Assembly (NCBI GenBank): GCA_034422115.1
Contig: DAOUJW010000005.1
Span: 124,001 to 188,000 of the forward strand
Source of the DNA: DAOUJW01 sp034422115
GTDB lineage: Bacteria; Chloroflexota; Dehalococcoidia; Lucifugimonadales; UBA2985
Length of the DNA stretch: 64,000 nucleotides
Direction: 5' to 3'
Part shown: positions 23,977-31,549 of the stretch, one piece after another
Position numbering within the stretch: the first letter of the stretch is position 1
Layout: each line of letters starts with the position of its first letter
Notes under the pieces: generated by a model
Seen by the model: only the letters and a program-made list of their open reading frames with translations
The model's database searches: none
What the model was told of the DNA's origin: nothing
Program-made: the position numbers and the translations under genes

Positions 23977-24963
23977 ATGACAGACGCTTCTGTAGACAGA
24001 ATCGCCGGCGCGGCCCGCGAAATCCACGACAACATTGCGCGGGTCATTGTGGGCAAAGCGGACGTGGTGGAGCTGGCGCTGGTGGCCATTCTGTGCGAGG
24101 GGCACATCCTGATAGAGGACGTGCCCGGCATTGGCAAGACGATGCTGGCCCGGTCGATAGCGCGCTCTCTGGGCTGCTCCTTCAATCGCATCCAGTGCAC
24201 CCCGGACCTCCTTCCGTCGGACGTGACCGGCACGTACATCTACAACCAGAAGACCAACGACTTCGAGTTCCGCTCCGGGCCTGTCTTCGCCCAGGTTCTC
24301 CTGGCAGACGAGATCAACAGGGCCACGCCCCGCACGCAGTCGGCCTTCCTTGAGGCTATGGAGGAGCGGCAGATAACGGTGGAGGGCGAGACGAGGCCCC
24401 TGCTTCGTCCATTCCTGGTGCTGGCAACCCAGAACCCCGTGGAGCTTGAGGGCACGTTCCCCCTGCCGGAGGCGCAGCTTGACCGCTTCCTGCTGCGGGT
24501 GCGCATGGGCTACCCGGACGAGGCAGAGGATGAGCTGATCATGGAGCGTTTTGCCCAGGGCAACCCCATCGGTGAGCTGGCTTCTGTGGTCAACGCAGAG
24601 CAGCTGCTGGAGCTGCAACGGGCCTGCCGCGAAGTGCTGGTGGACGCCGACGTTCGACAGTACATCATCAAGCTTGTCCACGCCACGCGCCAGCATCCCC
24701 AGGTTGAACTTGGCGCAAGCCCGCGCGCCATGCTGGGGATGCTTCACACGGCCCAGGCCCTGGCCGCCATCCGCGGCCGCAGCTTCGTCATACCGGACGA
24801 CGTCAAGCAGCTGGCGCCCTACGTCCTGGAGCACCGCATCATCCCACACTCCCAGAGCCACCTGCGGGGCCACACCGCCGCCGACATCCTGAGCGAGGTG
24901 CTTGAGTCCGTCGCCGTGCCCGTGGAGGAGGAAGAGGCAGCCGACGCGAGCGCCGGGGGCTAG
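23977..24963 (+). CDS. MoxR family AAA+ ATPase
   Basis: A 328-residue AAA+ chaperone-like ATPase. Walker A is DVPGIGKTMLARSIA near residue 48, Walker B VLLADEINRATPRTQSAFLE near 110, and sensor 1 ATQNPVELEGTFPLPEAQLD follows. MoxR proteins usually help assemble or mature protein complexes together with a DUF58 protein. Here the DUF58 gene begins 2 bases after this stop codon, and DUF4129 follows, the standard operon order. Confidence 0.95.
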   Translation: MTDASVDRIAGAAREIHDNIARVIVGKADVVELALVAILCEGHILIEDVPGIGKTMLARSIARSLGCSFNRIQCTPDLLPSDVTGTYIYNQKTNDFEFRSGPVFAQVLLADEINRATPRTQSAFLEAMEERQITVEGETRPLLRPFLVLATQNPVELEGTFPLPEAQLDRFLLRVRMGYPDEAEDELIMERFAQGNPIGELASVVNAEQLLELQRACREVLVDADVRQYIIKLVHATRQHPQVELGASPRAMLGMLHTAQALAAIRGRSFVIPDDVKQLAPYVLEHRIIPHSQSHLRGHTAADILSEVLESVAVPVEEEEAADASAGG

Positions 24964-24965
24964 CG

Positions 24966-26207
24966 GTGCTGGGCAAAGCCTGGCTCTACATCACACTGGC
25001 GATACTGGTGGCCGCGGTCGCTCTGCAGCACGCGCTGCTCCTGCTAATAGCCCTGTTCTTCTTCATCGCCTCCGGCGTCGCCCGGCTGTGGGCGCGCTAC
25101 GCCCTGGAGCGGGTGGAGTACAGCCGCCGCCTGAGCGAGACCAGGGTGTTCTTCGGCGAGACGGTGACTTTGGACATGCGCATCGCCAACGCCAAGATAC
25201 TGCCCCTGCCCTGGGTTCACGTCCAGGACGACGTGCCGGAAGACCTGTCCTTCCTCACGGTGCGCACCACGCCGGGGCACAGGTCCGGGCGCGCCTTCCT
25301 CTCCACCTTCCTGTCGCTGATGTGGTACCACCGCCTCACCCGCCGCTATCCCGTGCAGTGCCTCCGGCGCGGCTACTTCACCTTCGGGCCGGCCACCGTG
25401 CGCTCCGGCGACCTCTTCGGCTTCTTCCACCGGGAGATGGAGGAGGAGAAGCGCGACTACCTGCTCGTCTACCCCAAGGTTGTCCCCCTGGAGGACCTGG
25501 GCATCCCGTCCAGGGACCCCTTTGGCGACATTCGAGTGCGACGACACCTTCACGAAGACCCCGTCCGCGTGGTATCGACCCGCGAGTACGTCCCGGGCGA
25601 CCCGCTCAAGCGCATCCACTGGAAGGCGAGCGCACGCCTGCAACGACTGCAGAGCCGCGTCTTTGAGCCGACCACCACAGTCGACCTGGCGCTGTTCCTG
25701 GACGTGCGCACCGTGGGCGTGCGCATCTGGGGCCGCGTGGAACGCCTCCTGGAGACGGGAGTGATGACCGCCGCATCCATCGCAAATCACGCCCTGAAAC
25801 AGGGCTACAGGCTGGGGCTGTACGCCAACGAACCCTACCTCTTCTCCGAGGGCATGATAAGGCTCGCGCCCTCCGACCACCCCGACCAGCTGCAGCGGAC
25901 CCTGGAGGCCCTGGCCCAGGTGCAGGGGTGGCCGTCCATGCCGGTAGAGCAGCTTCTGAACCGGGAGGCCAGAAACCTGCCGGGGTCGGCTACGCTGACG
26001 GTGATCACCGCGGAGCCTACAGAGTCGCTTCTCGCGACCCTCAACCGCTTCCGGCGGGCCGGCCGCCGGGTGGCGTTGGTCCTGGTGGGAGAGCAGGATG
26101 ACGGCCTTGCCCTGAACGGCATGCCCGTCTACCACGTCTCCGGGGATGTATACACCCAGCAGCTGGAGTCCGTGCAACTGAGACAGGCAGAAGGCGGAGG
26201 GCTGTAA
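24966..26207 (+). CDS. DUF58 domain membrane protein
   Basis: A 413-residue protein that starts at GTG 24966. Two membrane spans fill residues 4-40, and the rest is cytosolic or periplasmic. The DUF58 signature is STREYVPGDPLKRIHWKASA near residue 210, followed by a von Willebrand A-like region beginning TVDLALFLDVRTVG. It is the normal partner of MoxR ATPases. Its stop codon overlaps the next start in TAATG. Confidence 0.92.
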   Translation: MLGKAWLYITLAILVAAVALQHALLLLIALFFFIASGVARLWARYALERVEYSRRLSETRVFFGETVTLDMRIANAKILPLPWVHVQDDVPEDLSFLTVRTTPGHRSGRAFLSTFLSLMWYHRLTRRYPVQCLRRGYFTFGPATVRSGDLFGFFHREMEEEKRDYLLVYPKVVPLEDLGIPSRDPFGDIRVRRHLHEDPVRVVSTREYVPGDPLKRIHWKASARLQRLQSRVFEPTTTVDLALFLDVRTVGVRIWGRVERLLETGVMTAASIANHALKQGYRLGLYANEPYLFSEGMIRLAPSDHPDQLQRTLEALAQVQGWPSMPVEQLLNREARNLPGSATLTVITAEPTESLLATLNRFRRAGRRVALVLVGEQDDGLALNGMPVYHVSGDVYTQQLESVQLRQAEGGGL

Positions 26208-27724
26208 TGTCTGGCGCAAGGCGGTTCACGGGAGCGCTGCGGCCGGACGCGGCGCGCGCCATCCCGCCCCTGGGGGCGCTCATGGAGACGCTGTGGGCGT
26301 ACCCCTGGTTCGTCTGGGCCGGTGACTGGGACTTTGTGGAGTGGCCCGAGCCACCCCTGGCCCTTGCAAGCGCGGTACTGCTGACATTCGCGGCAATGCT
26401 CATGTCCCGCGGCGCGCTGGCGCGAAGCTGGACGACAGTGAGGACGATATCGGTCGTGCTGCCCGCCCTCCTCCTTCTGACGGCGCTCGTAGTGCGACTG
26501 GACCTGGACGGCGGACACGCGCTCTGGGACTCCGGCTGGTGGTCATTCGCCGTCGAGAGCCGGGCGGCAATCTTCGGCGCGCTGGCCTTTGGCGCGTACC
26601 TGCTGTGGCGGGGAATAATCATCGGGATGGAGACCCCCTCCTTCGATGTCATCTATCGCAGGTTCCTGTTCGGCCTTCTGGCCCTGGTCACCCTTCTGGC
26701 GCTCAGGGGCCTAATTCCCGGCGCAGACGAAGGCCAAAACGTGCTGGAGTCAACCGGCTTCTACGTTGCCGGGTTCCTGTGCATAGGGCTGCTCTCCATG
26801 GGGCTGGTCAACCTGAGAGCCGTTTGGGAGGAGATGCGCCGCCGTGACGAGGCGTCAGGCGCGGTGAGCCGGCGGTGGTTCTCCATGCTCATGGGAGTGG
26901 TATTCGGCATCATCGCAGTTTCCCTTGTCGCCGCCAGCGTCTTCTCCTTCAACCTCGCAGTGGCGCTGCTCCACCCCCTGAGACTGCTGGGCGACCTGCT
27001 GATCACCCTGTTCATATACGTGGTTGCGTTGCCCCTGGGGTTTATAGCCGCGTTGCTGATATACGTGTTCCGATTCCTGGCCAGCCTCCTGCCTCAAGGC
27101 GAGCCTCCGCAGCCACTGGGCATACCCGGCCCGGCAGACGTACAGGGTTTCGTGGAGGGCCAGGACACGAGCAGCCTTCCGCCCGAGGCGGCGCTCATCC
27201 TGAAGTGGGGCCTCGTTGCCCTGGTGGTTCTGGCCGTCCTCTTCATCCTGGCCCGCGCCCTCTTCCGCTACGCCAGTGGCAGACGTCGCGAGGAGGACGT
27301 TGACGAGGTGAGTGAGTCGCTTTGGACGTGGGAAGGGTTCAAGGCTGACATGCGCTCCTTCCTGTCGCGGCTCTTTGGGAGATTCAGGAGGGAGAAGGCT
27401 GCCGTCCCCGTTGCGGCCACTCCCCCACCACCGATAGCCAGGGAGACGGACACGGCCATCGTGTTCAGCGTCCGAGACATATACCGGGGGTTGCTGTGGG
27501 AGATGCGCCGCGTTGGAGTCCCACGCCGCAGGCCGGAGACGCCCAGCGAGTACAGGGACCGGCTTGAGGCAAGTCTCACGTCGGAGGACGAGGCGCTAGA
27601 GGCCATCACCCAGGCCTACATAGAGGAGCGGTACGGCCAAATGAACGCCGACGGCGAGCGGCTGAGCGCACTCAACCGCTCCTGGCGCTCTCTGAGGGCA
27701 GTCCTGCGTCGTGAACAGACGTAG
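26207..27724 (+). CDS. DUF4129 domain membrane protein
   Basis: A 505-residue protein with about eight membrane spans over residues 20-370 and a soluble C-terminal domain. That domain ends in the DUF4129 pattern: RRVGVPRRRPETPSEYRDRL and AITQAYIEERYGQ. In related operons a transglutaminase-like protein (TgpA type) carries this tail; here the transglutaminase core is absent, so only the membrane and C-terminal parts remain. It is translationally coupled to DUF58 through TAATG. Confidence 0.85.
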   Translation: MSGARRFTGALRPDAARAIPPLGALMETLWAYPWFVWAGDWDFVEWPEPPLALASAVLLTFAAMLMSRGALARSWTTVRTISVVLPALLLLTALVVRLDLDGGHALWDSGWWSFAVESRAAIFGALAFGAYLLWRGIIIGMETPSFDVIYRRFLFGLLALVTLLALRGLIPGADEGQNVLESTGFYVAGFLCIGLLSMGLVNLRAVWEEMRRRDEASGAVSRRWFSMLMGVVFGIIAVSLVAASVFSFNLAVALLHPLRLLGDLLITLFIYVVALPLGFIAALLIYVFRFLASLLPQGEPPQPLGIPGPADVQGFVEGQDTSSLPPEAALILKWGLVALVVLAVLFILARALFRYASGRRREEDVDEVSESLWTWEGFKADMRSFLSRLFGRFRREKAAVPVAATPPPPIARETDTAIVFSVRDIYRGLLWEMRRVGVPRRRPETPSEYRDRLEASLTSEDEALEAITQAYIEERYGQMNADGERLSALNRSWRSLRAVLRREQT

Positions 27725-27725
27725 G

Positions 27726-29084
27726 CTAGCGCGCGGCCAGCATATTGTAGGCTAGGGCCAGCATTGTCCTGGTACTGTTCATCAGACTGGCAACGCCTAT
27801 GGACTCGTCCGTGCCGTGGGCGCGGGTGAGGCTGGGGTCGTCGTCCGGGTGGGCGGCGTTGTAGCCGTACGTCACCACTCCCAGATTGCGAGTGAACCTG
27901 GAGTCGGTGAAGCCCGTGCTGATGGACGGCACCATCTGGACGTCGTCCATGCCCAGGGCGCGGGCGGTCGCGCCCCTGATGTGCTGGGCAAAGGGCGTCT
28001 CAAAGGGAGATGAGTTGGGAACGGCCATGTAGTCTATCTCGTACTCAACGCCGGGGATCCCGCCAAGCACCCCGTCAAGCTCACGGCGCAGGTAGTCGTC
28101 TGTCTGGTGCGGCAGCGTCCTCACGTCGCAGGTCAGGCGTATGGACTCAGGCACGCTGTTGGACTTGATACCGCCCTGCACCATCGTGGGCGTCACGGTC
28201 ATGCGGGAGAGGGCGCGAAGCGTGGAGGACAGCTGCGGGTTGTCGGCCTCCAGCTCTGCGATGATATCGTCGACGTTCTCCGGCGACGCCCTGTGCTCTA
28301 TGGCAAGGGTAGAAAGGTGCTGGAACAGGCTCGTCGACGTGTCGCGCTCCGCCTCGTACGCCTGGATGCGCGTCAGCACCTGGGCCAGGGGGTAGAGGGC
28401 GTTGTCGCCGCGCCAGGGAATGGAGGCGTGGGCGCTGGCGCCCCTTATGTCGATCTCCACCTGGAGGCGACCCTTCTCACCAACGCCAAGCGCGTAGACA
28501 AAGCCCGCGCCGACCCTGATGGGCACTCCGCCGCCCTCGTTCACGGCAAAGGGCGCGGTAATCCTCTCAGGATGGTTCTGGGCCAGCCACCCGAAGCCGT
28601 ACCGGCCGCCGTGCTCCTCGTCCGCGCCCGCGGCCAGGATGAGGCTGTCCTGAAGAGCCACGCCGTTGCGCTTCAGCAGGAGTGTCGCCATAAGCTGGGC
28701 GGTAAGCAAGCCCTTGCAGTCGGTGGCGCCGCGGCCGTAGATGCGCCCATCCGAGAGCGTTGCGCTGAAGGGAGGGAATCTCCACTTGCTCTCGTCTTCA
28801 ATAGGCACAACGTCAGTATGGGACATGAACATCAGGCCCGGCCTGCCGGATGCGCCCTCCAGCCCGGACAGCAGGTTGCCCCGGTTCGGGGCGGACTCCA
28901 TGATGTCGGAGTGAATGCCGTCCCGCGCCAGCAGGTCCCGGGCGTACTCGCACACCGGGGTCTCGTTGCCGGTGGGCATGAATCCCGTGTTCACCGACGG
29001 GATACCGACCAGATCCCTGTGAACGGACATTATCTCGTCCGCGTTGCGACCCACCTGTGAGAGTAAATCGTCCAAACCAGCCAT
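27726..29084 (-). CDS. M20 family metallopeptidase
   Basis: A 452-residue zinc-dependent amidohydrolase or peptidase of the ArgE/DapE/ACY1 group. Metal ligands and catalytic residues are visible in FMSHTDVVP near residue 84, GRGATDCKGLLTAQ near 117 and AADEEHGGRYGF-like sequence (GADEEHGGRYGFGW) near 150. The dimerisation domain has GASAHASIPWRGDNALYPLA. I start at ATG 29084 (MAGLDDLLSQVG) with GGAGGG ahead. The frame continues 34 codons upstream without family similarity. The true substrate is not clear. It ends 1 base from the DUF4129 stop (convergent). Confidence 0.9.
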   Translation of the reverse strand: MAGLDDLLSQVGRNADEIMSVHRDLVGIPSVNTGFMPTGNETPVCEYARDLLARDGIHSDIMESAPNRGNLLSGLEGASGRPGLMFMSHTDVVPIEDESKWRFPPFSATLSDGRIYGRGATDCKGLLTAQLMATLLLKRNGVALQDSLILAAGADEEHGGRYGFGWLAQNHPERITAPFAVNEGGGVPIRVGAGFVYALGVGEKGRLQVEIDIRGASAHASIPWRGDNALYPLAQVLTRIQAYEAERDTSTSLFQHLSTLAIEHRASPENVDDIIAELEADNPQLSSTLRALSRMTVTPTMVQGGIKSNSVPESIRLTCDVRTLPHQTDDYLRRELDGVLGGIPGVEYEIDYMAVPNSSPFETPFAQHIRGATARALGMDDVQMVPSISTGFTDSRFTRNLGVVTYGYNAAHPDDDPSLTRAHGTDESIGVASLMNSTRTMLALAYNMLAAR

Positions 29085-29100
29085 GTGCCCTCCGTTCGGA

Positions 29101-29472
29101 TCAACTGTCCTCGTACATGTCCTCCCGTCTGAGGCTGAGGCCCTCCGGCCACACCGCTGTGGGGTGGGCCGGCCATATCTCATCAAGGTTGAAATCGGGT
29201 ATGTCCTCCGGCCCGCTGAGCTTCAAGAACACAAGCGTCTCCGCGTCCATGTCAACCTCTGACGTCTTCCATCCGGCATCAATCCAGAGTGAAGTGATCA
29301 AGAGGCCGTTGACAAGCTCCTTGTTTGACCACCACCCCCTGTCTTTACGCGCAAAATCAGGCAGCCTGAAGCCGATTATCGACTCTATCTCGTCAAAGGT
29401 AGTCTCCCACTCTTTGACCTGAAGGCCACACAAATGTGTATACAGTTTCTTGTACTCCTGCAGGTTCTCCAT
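29101..29472 (-). CDS. DUF7662-like protein
   Basis: A 123-residue protein. The segment YKKLYTHLCGLQ, then TTFDEIESIIGFRLPDFARK, RGWWSN and WIDAGWKTSEVDMDAE match from memory the DUF7662 pattern, a domain often found alone or fused to restriction-type proteins and of unknown role. I start at ATG 29472 with GAGGGAG 4 bases upstream; the frame is open further to 29565. Its own promoter lies back to back with that of the hydrolase at 29637. Confidence 0.7.
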   Translation of the reverse strand: MENLQEYKKLYTHLCGLQVKEWETTFDEIESIIGFRLPDFARKDRGWWSNKELVNGLLITSLWIDAGWKTSEVDMDAETLVFLKLSGPEDIPDFNLDEIWPAHPTAVWPEGLSLRREDMYEDS

Positions 29473-29507
29473 GTAACTCCCTCGTATCAGAGGACTCTCC
29501 AAGTAGA

Positions 29508-29536
29508 ATTGTACTTGCCCAACACGCACTGGGCAA
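29508..29536 (-). promoter_or_regulatory. Predicted leftward promoter (DUF7662 gene)
   Basis: On the minus strand TTGCCC (29531-29536), a 17-base spacer and TACAAT (29508-29513, five of six). It faces away from the rightward promoter at 29553-29582. Confidence 0.5.
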
Positions 29537-29552
29537 GCGCAGCATCGTCGTA

Positions 29553-29582
29553 TTGACCGCAGCAAGGGGCTGCAAATATACT
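29553..29582 (+). promoter_or_regulatory. Predicted promoter of hydrolase operon
   Basis: TTGACC (29553-29558), an 18-base spacer and TATACT (29577-29582, five of six). Transcription would begin near 29589, about 48 bases before ATG 29637. Confidence 0.6.
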
Positions 29583-29636
29583 GCTATCGTACCTGTGCCA
29601 CCCCTTGAACCCTCAAGTCGTTTCCAGGAGGACGTT

Positions 29637-30494
29637 ATGCCTACCATTACAATCGACGGCGTCAGCATAAAGTACGAGGAGATGGGCAGCGGCCAGCCGG
29701 TTGTCCTTACGCCGGGCGGCAGAAGCGGCATGGAGGCAGTCAGAGGGCTTGCGGAGCGCATGGCTCCCCACTACCGCGTCATCATATACGACAGGCGCAA
29801 CTGCGGCGCCTCCGACGTGGTGATCGGCGGCGAGCCGTCGGAGCAGGAGGTCTGGGCGGACGACCTGAACGAGCTCCTCAGCAGGCTGGGCGCATCGCCC
29901 GCCTACGTGGGCGGCGGCTCAGCCGGGTGCCGTGTGGCGCTGCTCCTGGCCCTGCGACATGCTGAGGCGGTCAAAGGTCTCCTACTATGGCACGTCACGG
30001 GTGGCGCGGTGGCCGCCGAGCGGCTGGGCTACAACTACTACGAGCAGTTCATCGAAGACGCAGAGCGGGACGGGATGAAGGGCGTAGTAGAGAGCGAGTT
30101 CTTCGCAGAGCGCATTGCTGAGAACCCCTCCAACCGCGAGAGGCTGCTGGCCATGGACGTCCAGGAGTTCATTGCCGTCATGCGCAGATGGCGCACCTTC
30201 TTCACGGCTGACAAGCCCGTAATCGGCGCTACGGAGGAGGAGCTCAAGCGCATCCAGGTCCCTATGGTCATCATACCCGGCGACGACGAGGTGCATCCCA
30301 GGGCCGTCGGCGAGAACCTGCATCGTATCCTGCCACACTCGGAGCTGCACCCGCCCGTTTTCACTCCCGAGGAGGCGGAGAGCCTCAGGCAGCAGGACGC
30401 CGACAGGTTCGTCGATATCGGACATGAGCGGAGAGCCACCATCTATCTGCCCTTCCTTGAGAAGCTGGCAAAGGCCGAGGTCACTGTCGCCTAG
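29637..30494 (+). CDS. Alpha/beta hydrolase
   Basis: A 285-residue alpha/beta-fold hydrolase. It has an oxyanion-loop region VVLTPGGRSGME, the IIYDRRNCGASD strand and turn, the nucleophile elbow GGGSAGCRVAL with Ser near residue 97, and a C-terminal IIPGDDEVHPRAVGENLHRI that supplies the acid. AGGAGG lies just before ATG 29637. It heads a run with a cyclase-family hydrolase and a double CoA-transferase, so it may open an ester or lactone before CoA activation. That role is inference. Confidence 0.88.
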   Translation: MPTITIDGVSIKYEEMGSGQPVVLTPGGRSGMEAVRGLAERMAPHYRVIIYDRRNCGASDVVIGGEPSEQEVWADDLNELLSRLGASPAYVGGGSAGCRVALLLALRHAEAVKGLLLWHVTGGAVAAERLGYNYYEQFIEDAERDGMKGVVESEFFAERIAENPSNRERLLAMDVQEFIAVMRRWRTFFTADKPVIGATEEELKRIQVPMVIIPGDDEVHPRAVGENLHRILPHSELHPPVFTPEEAESLRQQDADRFVDIGHERRATIYLPFLEKLAKAEVTVA

Positions 30495-30537
30495 CCAGCT
30501 TCCCGGCACAAAGACTGAATGACAAGGAGGAAGCCAC

Positions 30538-31488
30538 ATGACCCAGGCGCAAGTCCCCTCTGAGGAAGAAGTCTTTGGGTATGTCAAGACTCTGAGCAAC
30601 TGGGGAAGGTGGGGGCCGGACGACCAGCTGGGCACCATCAACCACATTGGGCCGGAGCAGCGCAGGCAGGCGGCTGCCCTGGTCAAGGACGGCGTGTCGG
30701 TCTCGTGCGCCAGGACCATCACCTACGAGCGCGCGCCGGACTCCAACTCCGTAGCCATTCACTATATGACCCGCTCCGGCGAGGGGTTCGCCAACCAGCC
30801 GGAGACCTTCCCCCCGGCTTCCCAGGGCAGCGGTGACTTCATCGGCCTGGCGTTTCACGGGTACAGCATCACCCACATTGACTCCCTCTGCCACATTTTC
30901 TGGAACGGCCAGATGTACAACGGCCAGTCATCGGCGCTGATTACCAGCAGCGAAGGGGCGACCGCGGAGTCGATTGAGCTGCTCCAGGACGGGGTGGTCA
31001 GCCGCGGCGTGCTGCTGGACGCGCCACGACACCGGGGCGTGAAGTGGCTGGACCTCGGAGAGACCATCCTGCCCTCAGAGTTGGACGCAATCGAGGAGGA
31101 GCAGGGAGTCCGCGTGCGGGAGGGCGACATACTCCTCGTGCGCACGGGGCACTACCGCCGACGCAACGAGGAGGGCCCCAGGCCCATAGACGACGGCTGG
31201 CCGGGGTTGCACGGGGCTTGCCTGCCCTGGGTCAGAGAGCGCGGCGTGGCGGTCCTGGGCGGCGATACCGTGAGCGATCCCAGCCCCAGCAGCTATCCCA
31301 ACCTGCGAATGCCTTTTCACCAGATAGGCATCCCTCACATGGGCCTGTGGCTCATCGACAACGCCAACCTGGAGGAGCTGGCCGCCGCCTGCGAAGAGAG
31401 GGGTCGATGGGAGTTCCTGCTCACCGTCGCTCCCCTGCGCATCCGCTACGGCACAGGCTCCCCCATAAACCCAATAGCGCTGTTCTAG
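30538..31488 (+). CDS. Cyclase family (kynurenine formamidase-like) hydrolase
   Basis: A 316-residue metal-dependent hydrolase of the cyclase family (PF04199 type). The metal motif is HGYSITHIDSLCHIFW near residue 104, a version of HxGTHxDxxxH. DILLVRTGHYRRR and HMGLWLIDNANLEEL are also typical. Such enzymes open amides or cyclic compounds, for example formylkynurenine or isatin. AAGGAGG precedes the ATG. Neighbours on the same strand are an alpha/beta hydrolase (43 bases before) and a CoA-transferase (61 bases after). Confidence 0.9.
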   Translation: MTQAQVPSEEEVFGYVKTLSNWGRWGPDDQLGTINHIGPEQRRQAAALVKDGVSVSCARTITYERAPDSNSVAIHYMTRSGEGFANQPETFPPASQGSGDFIGLAFHGYSITHIDSLCHIFWNGQMYNGQSSALITSSEGATAESIELLQDGVVSRGVLLDAPRHRGVKWLDLGETILPSELDAIEEEQGVRVREGDILLVRTGHYRRRNEEGPRPIDDGWPGLHGACLPWVRERGVAVLGGDTVSDPSPSSYPNLRMPFHQIGIPHMGLWLIDNANLEELAAACEERGRWEFLLTVAPLRIRYGTGSPINPIALF

Positions 31489-31549
31489 GAGAATCCGCAA
31501 GACGCGGGAGCCTTTCGCCCAGGAATCCTCACCGTCAGGAGGGTAAGTC

